From Cyprinodon diabolis (taxonomy: Eukaryota; Chordata; Actinopteri; Cyprinodontiformes; Cyprinodontidae): a DNA stretch of 64,000 nucleotides. How positions within the stretch are numbered: the stretch's first letter is position 1; each line of letters begins with the position of its first letter. Below, one piece after another: positions 55,659 to 64,000 of the stretch. Location: assembly GCA_030533445.1 (NCBI GenBank), contig CM060078.1, positions 23,165,591-23,229,590 of the forward strand, given 5' to 3'. The translations under genes were made by a program, and so were the position numbers. Below the pieces are notes generated by a model. It had not been told where the DNA came from and made no database searches. It worked only from the letters and a program-made list of their open reading frames with translations.

Positions 55659-58600
55659 AAGCATGTGCAGCTCCATCAATCTTTTAAGCTAAACTATGTG
55701 CATTTATTTAATCTCAGACTATGTTAAAATGCAACTTGATTTGTTGTTTGTCAATAAAACAATGCAAACAATTCTAACTATATCCAAGCATCATAATGGT
55801 AAATATTTCTTACATTTTACTGTGTCACTCACTGTAACTGAGCCTAGTGAGCAGGTTAGAGACAAAGTGTGAATGTACCCTTCTCTACTATATTTATTCT
55901 GCTTTATAACATAGGCCAAATAAAAACAATGACGTCCGTGTAAAATGAATCAAGATAAAAGCCTTTTTTTTTTCTTAACCCAGTCATCGCAACTAATTGT
56001 CAGTATTTATCTATTTCCATAATTATAGGTCAAAATAACAGATAACAATTAATAATAAAGGAAAAATAATTACCATTATTAAAAAAACATTATTTGAACA
56101 TTATAAAAAATGAACATTTAAAACAATCTGCATATATTTGAAATTGGTCGTTATGTTTCAAATTGTACACAGTACAGGATCAGTTATATATAACATAAAT
56201 AGTTGTGACATCTCGAGTAGGCACAACTATATATAAATTTATACATATACACTCATAATACAGAATCTATAGCTATATACAGTAAATAGTATATAGCCAT
56301 ATACTATATCCACCATAGACTGTGTGAAAACATCTAATTTCTCTTTGTAACTTAGAGTTTCCATGCAGCTCTAAATTCTGAATACATCCTCTTGCTGAAT
56401 AACTTGTATTTTCTAGTAATGCAATAGATCATTATTCCACGTCTTAAGTCGGGGAAATCTCTCCTTCCATCTAAAAAGTGTAATATTCATATTTGAATAT
56501 TATTCAAATTTTTATTCATATTTGCTGCCATACCTGATTCAGCTCTTGCTGATCAAGGTGGGCTAATCTTGGTGGAAAACATAACAAAAATTAAAAAAAA
56601 GGCACACATTGAAGCTGAAACGCCCTTTATTGATATTTAGCTAATGCATTTCCTTCTTGAGGGGAAATCAGGCAGTATAGTCATGAGACGCAAACATCAA
56701 GTGATCGTTCAACTTCTTTAATTCGCATTAATATTTAATCAATGCCCATCCCTAGTTCAGTCTGAAATGAATTATCCAGTTTGCCTCAGTATTTGTCTTC
56801 CTGTCTATTTTGATGTCAAGTAATGTCATAGTTTCTGAGAGCAAATAGGAAAATATTGTTTTGCTTCTCAAATGAATTTGTACCATGTTAAGGCTGTTGT
56901 TGGTCTTTCAGGGTCATGTTGTAATAAATTTGATTGGTGTCGTCTACCAAGGCACCATTTGCATGTTACATAACATGCTACCTTAAGTGTAATATTGCTG
57001 TAGATGAAATGCTGTTTAATGCCTACAATACGAGGATTTGTTTTGCTTAATGATCAGAGATCAGTAGGAACGTTCGTCATCTCTATGGTTGCCAAGTACC
57101 CACTTTGACTCCGGTCAGATGCACTTGCAGTGAATATTGATGCATTGTGTGTTTGATCATATGCTGTCACCCTTTTTAGTGTTGTCCCTGTTTGTTGTAT
57201 GCTGTGACCTTTTAATCGGAGTCGATTACATTTTGGGTTCGCTGAACTTAAGTAGCAGACGGACCCAATATTATATGATGATAATCATTCTGCTGCCATC
57301 TCATTTTTAATGTAGAGTTGTGCTGATTTTAGGCTTTAGTGAGTGGAAAAAATGTTTTTGTACTTAAATGAACGTTATTCTTACATAAAGTGACTTGTGT
57401 CCATTGGGAATCATGTTTTAAGAAACACTTGGAACAAAAAAACACTTTTATTTTCTGTTATTAAAAAATGGAAAAGTACCCAGTGGGCACAAGGCCTGAT
57501 ATCTAATGTGTGGATGATGAAATGCACTGGGTTAAATGTAATGGGACATCCTGTCCAAATGATCCTCATATACCAGAGATCCACGCCTTTTGCATTCTAG
57601 GAAAACGTGTCTAGTCATATTATATCTTTAGTAAACAATGGTTTGTGCTGTTTTGTGTTCATACACGTAAACTCAGTGCTTCTCAGGTGTATTGCTGTTA
57701 TAGACGGTGGTCTAGCTCACTTACTGAAGCAGCATCTTCAATATCCTTGATCAAAGAAGACATTTGATCGTGTCAAACCAGAGTCAAACAGTTAAAAAGA
57801 AAGAGCTGCAAACTAATATTGTGACCAAGAGCAGAAGAGCCTGTTCTATATGGTATATGGGGCCGGTTGACAAAAAAGAAGGGTAGCGTATTACATTAGA
57901 ATGAAGACTTTTTCTCATAGTTTGTCATCAAAGGTAAGGCATCAGGATTCTGCCAAAAATGCAATAAATAAATAATGTGTGGTTTGGTTCTCAAGCGTGT
58001 GGAGCCTCCCGCCTCGTGTGTGGACCTGTTTCTGCTAGCTCGTGTTACCCACCGGACACTGCACCCTGTCTCTGATTGGCTGCTTTTCAGGAAATCCTGC
58101 ATCATGAGTTGTGACATGTTGCTATGGTAACCTGCATAAATGGTCTTCCCATTTCCAGCTAACATTTAATCGGGCTACTTCACCATAATTTTATTGTAGA
58201 TGTCCTATAACCCTTTTTAACGGAAACCCTACAGCCAATCAGGGTCCAGTACCCAGACCCTGTTATATCGAAGGATGGCGGTTTGCGGAAGCAGAAGCAG
58301 TTATTTCCTGGAAAGTAGCCAATCACAGACAAGTTGCTTAAAAAAAAAGTTGACATCAGTGCACAGAAAAAGTTCCACATGCCAGTAAGAGAAAATCTAT
58401 AGGCGCTTAAAAATCAGACCACAAGCCAGAAAAGTAGCATGCGCTCATGGTTGTGATACATCTGGGGCCTCATAGTATCGAATCGGCACTCATACAACCT
58501 TCAAACTGTGCATGGTAAGTAGTTTACATGCATCTTTTAAAAAAAACTATACCATTTATATATAGTATTTATAACACACTGTGGACTTTTGACAGAATGC

Positions 58601-60451
58601 TGATGTAATTAAATGGAAAAAGTTTGAAGATGAAATAGCCTTAATCTCTTTATAAGAAAGTTAGTAGATATTTCCCAAAACACAAGAATAAACCAACTTT
58701 TCTTGCTTGTAATCCAGATATTTTCTAAACTACGAGGCTCCCATGGCAGAAGTAAATACAGAAATGCTAAAGTTACATTTTCTCTTAAAGTGCGTTTTGT
58801 AGTAATTCAACTAGAAAAATAGATTAAAGATCATATGTGGGAGAATTTGGCGGGAAGGCAAGTTGGAGGTGAAAGCTGCTTAACCCTGGTTTGACTCTGA
58901 TCTTATTGTCCTTTAAAAGCAGACGATGGTGTTCCTTTTATACCTGTGTAATTTGTAATCAGCCTGTAACTAAGAAGTTGGTGTATTCCTCTTAAAATAA
59001 TAATTGTTGGTTGAAACGGCCATTACACACGATTGGAACTAGATGACTACTTAAAGTTGTATTCATGACCTTTTAATGTAGACACTTACCTCTTTGCCTC
59101 ATGGAAAGTAAAGCCACGATTGAAACAATTTGTGATTTTTTTGTTAATTCAAAGTGTGATATTCTTGAGGTGCAGAGGTATGTCGACTGAACAGTTTGAC
59201 GCGATTGTTGCCCTGCAGCCTCTAAGGTTTCCTGTTCTTTGCATGCTGCCGGTGTTGGTATTAAACATCTTATTTATGTGCTCTGTTAGCTCTTAATGGG
59301 GAAACCTTGAATTTTAGCACTTTAAAATTTGTGTAATGTAAAAGAAAAAGTTGTATTTTATATAAATTTGGTGGATTTTGGTGGTAAACATGTAAAGAGT
59401 TTTAAAAAAACAAACAAGAAAATGACATTTTTTTGTGTTTTGTGCTCAACTTCCTGAAAAAAACGCAGACTTTGTTTTTCCACCAAAGACCTCCAATGCT
59501 AGTTTAGGGCTGGAGCTAATTCTGGGTTTATGCTGTTTGAATGGAAACAGAGCACAGAAAAATCTACCTTGAGGAATGTTTAAATATTAAAATATATGGT
59601 GGTGCACAAAGTGTATATAGGCCTGTCTCTAAGTGCTTCTATAGACCAGTTATTATCTATATTCTGAATTGGAGTAAAAAGGAGATGTAAGCTCCAGCGC
59701 TAAGCTAGCTCTGAAGCTTCTTTGTTGGAAAAATGCATACCTAGCATGGTTTTAAAGTATTAACCATGATGATTACCATTTTCAGTGTTTAGCTTTGTAT
59801 GCTTTTATAAAGAATGTCACTATTTAAAAGAAGAAAATAAAATTATTGAAATGTTCTATTTCAAATCTTCTTGAGGGTTTGAAGGTTCTTCTTAGGGTTT
59901 CCTGCTTTCCCTTTTTTATTTTTATTTATTTTTTGGTTTATTAGCTGCAGTTTTGTGTAAGATAATATTTTACTAAATGAAGTCATCTCTCTCTTCAACT
60001 ACCAAAAGTTAAACTTGCTTTATCCTTTTTGTAATGTAGGTTATAGGCTCAGAGCTGTATTTCTTATGGTTGTACTTTTTTAGATCAAGTAAACATATTA
60101 AGTTCTACTTTGTCTTTATGCCGAAACATCTTAGATGAACTGTTCTGCAGAAGTTTTGCATGATATACTTGTGTATGTTCCTGGGGTTGGGAGCAATTCA
60201 CAATCAGCTGAGTTGGTTGAACTTAATTTACTAAAATTCATCTTAGTTTTCTAAATCCTGGTGTTATCCATACAGTCAATTATAAAGATGTAAACTTATT
60301 GTCCATGACTCAAAGTGATGGTAAATTGAACCCAGCCTTGGTGGACACCTGCTGTAGTCTAGAGGTTTAATGGTGAGTGGGGAGTGTTTACACTTGGGCT
60401 GGCTCCAAACCAAACTGCACCCTTCATTTTGACACCTTTCAGCTCACCAAG
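55659..60451. other. Probable 3'UTR intron of cpsf6 or intergenic DNA
   Basis: 4.8 kb of AT-rich DNA without a recognised gene. It includes a TATA-rich block (56,225-56,310), an inverted-repeat element near 57,980-58,400 (separate entry) and otherwise unremarkable sequence. Confidence 0.5.
57980..58400. repeat. Inverted-repeat element with CCAAT-like arms
   Basis: GTCTCTGATTGGCTGCTTTT + CAGGAAAT (58069-58096) is inverted at 58300-58330 as ATTTCCTGGAAAGTAGCCAA + TCACAGAC. It is GC-richer than its surroundings (GTGTGGAGCCTCCCGCCTCG; GAAGGATGGCGGTTTGCGGA). Probably a decayed palindromic repeat; the edges are uncertain. Confidence 0.5.
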
Positions 60452-60980
60452 GATAGAAGGAAGGAAAAGGAGGAACGCTCTCCGTGCACCATCACGCCGC
60501 CTCACCCTGCATGACCGGACAGGACTTCAACTACCAACTCTTCCTGCATCCCTTCCATGTTTCCTCCCTCCTCCTCTCTCCGTTGTCTGCCTGACTAACA
60601 GTGGATGGAGGACCCTGACCTATGTAAGGCTTTGTTGTCCAAATGTCTATATTCGTAACTAAAGATGAAAGCAAAACTTTCCAAACCATTCTTTTATTTT
60701 TGTTTTACTCGACATAAAGGCTAGTATGTGTGATACTTTTTTTGCAAAGAAACAACAAAATGGCTCCGCGATCCTATGGTAGAAGACAAATATTAAGTTT
60801 TTTTTTTTTTGTTTTTTTTTTGGCTCGCTGTACTTTGTAAATTCAGTATAGACAAGTTTTTATAGGGTTCGTGTTTGATGTTCTCTCTCTTTCTCTCTCT
60901 CTCATATTCTCACTTCTTTGTAAATGTCTGATTTTCGATTAAACTAGATGGTGTTGTAATAAAAAATGTTTGCTGAGGTC
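60452..60980 (+). other. cpsf6: Candidate second 3'UTR exon of cpsf6 with poly(A) signal
   Basis: After the acceptor TTTCAG, CTCACCAAGGATAGAAGGAA begins a GA- and then C-rich segment that stands out from AT-rich flanks. The segment runs to GGTGTTGTAATAAAAAATG (AATAAA near 60,957). T-rich sequence and CTCTCTCT lie before the signal. Assignment to cpsf6 is inference; another gene's exon is possible, but no coding frame is recognised. Confidence 0.42.
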
Positions 60981-63900
60981 CACTCATCTGAGTTTCTCTA
61001 CATGTCGCGTTCATTAGTCAAATGTATATTTGCACTCTTTATTTTTTTATTTTTATAAGTCTAAGTTCACCAATGAAGCTATGCTATTCCCTGACATTTT
61101 GTTTTTCTTCAAATGGATGGAGTTTTTCCAAGGTAAGCATATCTGGAATGTGTTTCTTAATGTTAATTGATGGGTCACTGTGAACCTAAATGGACGGTGA
61201 GGTCTTAGGATAATTTTTTGGAAACCATGCGATGAATCGTAAGCCTTCCACCGCTGCTGCATTGTTTCACTTTCATGTGCAACTATAGCTGTTTCTAAAT
61301 GATGATGGCAGGGGGGACAAAATGTGGCATATTTCACTGGGTAATACTGTTACATCATTTGACCTATTTGCTCTTAATCTGGTTGCTGTTAGATCTAAGT
61401 CAAGCAGAATAATTTCCATCCACTCATTGGGAGAATTGTCATTGATTTGGGGCTTTTTAAGATTGCATTTAAAAACTTTTGTTTTTCAATTTGGACCTTT
61501 TTATAGTTTGAATAAATTGGATTTTCTCCTGTAGCATTCCCTGATTGACAGCTTGTAAACTACATTTGGAATTGAACAGTTATGTTTGCTTGATCTTTAT
61601 ATAATTTTTGTGTTTTTGAGATAATGAAGTGCACCAATTTTTCTTCCAGAAAATAATCACACCATGTAAGGATGTTAAATTTCCTTACAAAGGCCTCAAA
61701 TTAATGGCAACCTTTGACGACTGTTTTGTAAAGTTTTGATCAGAAAAGGAAATTAAATCAGGATGTTTAAAAAGGTAAAATTCCAATTGGTGGTTTTGCT
61801 CTTTGAGGCAGCCTCTCTCACATCACCCATTCTGTTAATGTGTTGCATTTGTGTCTGTGATTGTCAGTTATCTGTGACAAAGCTTTATTCTGCTTTAAAG
61901 AAAATGTTTTTTTTTAAAGTTCATATTTTTACTGAGACCAAAATTTGAAATGAGTTGTAAGTTTACACCAGCCTTTGGATTTAACAGAATAAAATGTGAA
62001 GAAAAGCTGCTAGCCCATGTTTGAAGCTGCTCCAACCGTGTCTTTGAAAAAAATAGTTTTTCACTTTGACTTTAATCGCGTTTGCATAGAAACAAAACGA
62101 AAAATGTTCTAGATATTTACAAGAAACCTTTTTTGTCTAATTATGTTAACCTGATCATGTTTGCTTCTATAATCCCTCTTGATTTTTACATACACCAGTT
62201 TAAAAATTTTAGGTGAAAATTTGTCCTTCACTAAAACACTGATCATGGAATTTGAAAGCAGGGTTGTGCGATTATGTCGGTATCCTGAATCAAATGGTGT
62301 TATGTATTCATGTATGTCCATCCATATTCTACCATGAATGTTGATGCATTTTAAGAAACTGGTTTGAATAGTTTAAACATAAGAAGCGAAGTTGAGGTTG
62401 ACATCATTGAAGAAAATGCTGATTATATCAAAACTGACTTTTGTTTTAGTTTTTTTTTTTTCTTTTTTGAAAGGTTTTTGGTTTTCTTTTTGTTTGTTTT
62501 TTTTTTTGCTCAGTGATCAAAATAGGATGATTAATGATTTTTATGTACATAAACATGTTATCAAAGCGACAGAACGACCACCTCAGGGTTTTGGGTAAAT
62601 ATCCGGTCAGCTTTTTTCCTGTTTTCCACAGCACTAAGGTAAGTGTTGTCACCTCTGTCTGCCCAGGCAGTGCAATAAAATGAATTTTTGCTCTATCAAG
62701 CAAGATACTATTCCCCCACAAAGCAGGAAGAGTAACTTTTTAAGGAATGGTTTGTAATTTCACTTTAACTTATTGTATATGTGCAATAGTTTCCTCTCTG
62801 ATCATTTTCTCCTACATGGGACTAAATTATGAAATAAGGGGGAAGTGCAGAAACTAGTCATGTACTTAAAGCTCTTAATAATCAAGCAATTTGATTTAGG
62901 AGCTATTAAACTTGGATCAGTTGTGGTCTAGGATTGAATAGGGTTTTTGTAATGGGTTGTTATATTTGCCTTAGAAGCAGTGTGGTGATGAATTCACATT
63001 GCTGGTTTTACTAATAAAACATTTTGACATTCAGTTTGTCTTTTTGTTCCTTATTTTATCATATTTGTAACTTAGATGTAAAACATGCCTAGACTAAACT
63101 TGGATTCCTGCTATTGGGACAATAAAAATGTAATTAAATGGGTACATTTACAGTTAATACCTCTTACATTTTTCCAAAATAAATGAATATATCTACCTTT
63201 TTTGTATAATCGTCACTAGAATATTAGTGGCAGTGTTTTAATGAAGTTTCAGTGCAAAGTCCCACGTTCAATTTTAGGAAATAAAGTCAATTTATAAGGA
63301 TCAGCAAAGACTTTCCTGGGTTGTAACCAACGTTTTCAGTTTGCAGCTCATAGATTAATAAACTGATGTTCCAACCGCAAGATGTAAAATGGCATCAGGC
63401 TGTATTGGGCTTTTTTTTTTGTTTTTAGTGAGACTTCAGAATATAGGTTTGACATTTAGGTTTCGTTTAAGTTGTAATTGCCCTTTTAATAGTTTCTCAA
63501 AAGGATTCCTTTGCAGTACCAATTTCTAGAATTCAGCCATTGAAAATGACAAAATATTTAAATCTGTCCTTTAGTATTTGTGGTTTGGGATAAAAATAAA
63601 TATGCCTTTGATTTTTTTATTGGAATGTTTTGCTTGAAAACAGCTGAGGTAGTAGGTTAAAATAAGCTGGTAGTTTAAGAATGTATTGAACAGCACATCT
63701 ATAGAAAACTACAAATAAAAACTCGAGGCATAATAGTCTTTAAAAGCTTTAATTTTGAGGTTTAGAACCCAAACCTTAAATGTATATTTGTGTGTGTATA
63801 TATATATATACACACACACATCTTTTTCAGCATCTATATACAAAAAAGTATTTTCAAGCGTAATTTCAAATGCCTCATCTTTTAATCCTTGGTGGGAAAC

Positions 63901-64000
63901 TTTCTCTAGCCCTAGTCCCTAAAACAATAATTTGGTTTATTATATCTATTAGACCATAAAATATCTATAGCGGATACTGAAGCTCATCTAAATGAAGACT
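60981..64000. other. No recognised gene; possible alternative cpsf6 3'UTR
   Basis: AT-rich DNA with further AATAAA-type signals near 62,673, 63,011 and 63,119. A short self-complementary GTGTGTATATATATATATACACACAC lies at about 63,790-63,820. No splice-compatible coding exon was seen. Confidence 0.5.
63790..63820. repeat. (TG)n(TA)n(CA)n palindromic microsatellite
   Basis: TGTGTGTATATATATATATACACACACACA is self-complementary and could form a short cruciform. Confidence 0.85.

Noticed and set aside
1..64000. tRNA, rRNA or snRNA genes
   Set aside because: I saw no A/B-box pair with a cloverleaf-compatible context and no rRNA or snRNA landmark. A tRNA scan and an Rfam search would be decisive.

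Overview
The window is vertebrate nuclear DNA, almost certainly from a ray-finned (teleost) fish. It has GT-AG introns, AT-rich non-coding DNA, long (TA)n and (TG)n tracts, several Tc1-type transposons, L1/L2/RTE-like retrotransposon pieces and many palindromic MITE-like elements of the kind common in teleosts. Three protein-coding genes can be assembled exon by exon, all on the + strand. For each one the splice phases close, and the product agrees with a well-known family as I remember it. The species cannot be named from the sequence.

Layout. (1) About 1-17,360: the 3' end of a WNK1-type kinase gene. Six coding exons lie between 2526 and 12364, and two of them look like small in-frame cassettes. 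A long 3'UTR follows. (2) About 17,360-24,440: intergenic DNA with repeats and microsatellites. (3) About 24,450-41,960: prr5 (Protor-1, an mTORC2 subunit). It has a CpG-rich probable promoter and non-coding first exon near 24,450-24,656, nine coding exons (471 codons plus stop) and a short 3'UTR. A second possible first exon lies near 29,808. (4) About 43,370-60,980: cpsf6 (CFIm68, a subunit of the mRNA 3'-end processing complex). Nine constitutive coding exons give 550 aa, two symmetric cassette exons (51 and 108 nt) can be added, and the 3'UTR is probably split by a 9.5-kb intron. That intron holds two complete Tc1-type transposons, one with an uninterrupted transposase. (5) About 60,980-64,000: possible extended 3'UTR or intergenic DNA with no recognised gene.

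The three genes do not form an operon. A possible functional thread is that WNK1 and PRR5/mTORC2 are both known to act upstream of the kinase SGK1. CPSF6 is a general RNA-processing factor.

The most interesting non-gene structures are four. One is an 868-bp transposon-like element with a 6-bp direct repeat at each end and an internal minisatellite built on a palindromic 20-mer (5633-6500). The second is a short TIR-bounded element in a cpsf6 intron carrying the start of a RecQ-like helicase reading frame (45813-46385). The third is the intact Tc1 copy (54045-55656). The fourth is a dispersed-repeat-like sequence that appears to form the core promoter/5'UTR of cpsf6.
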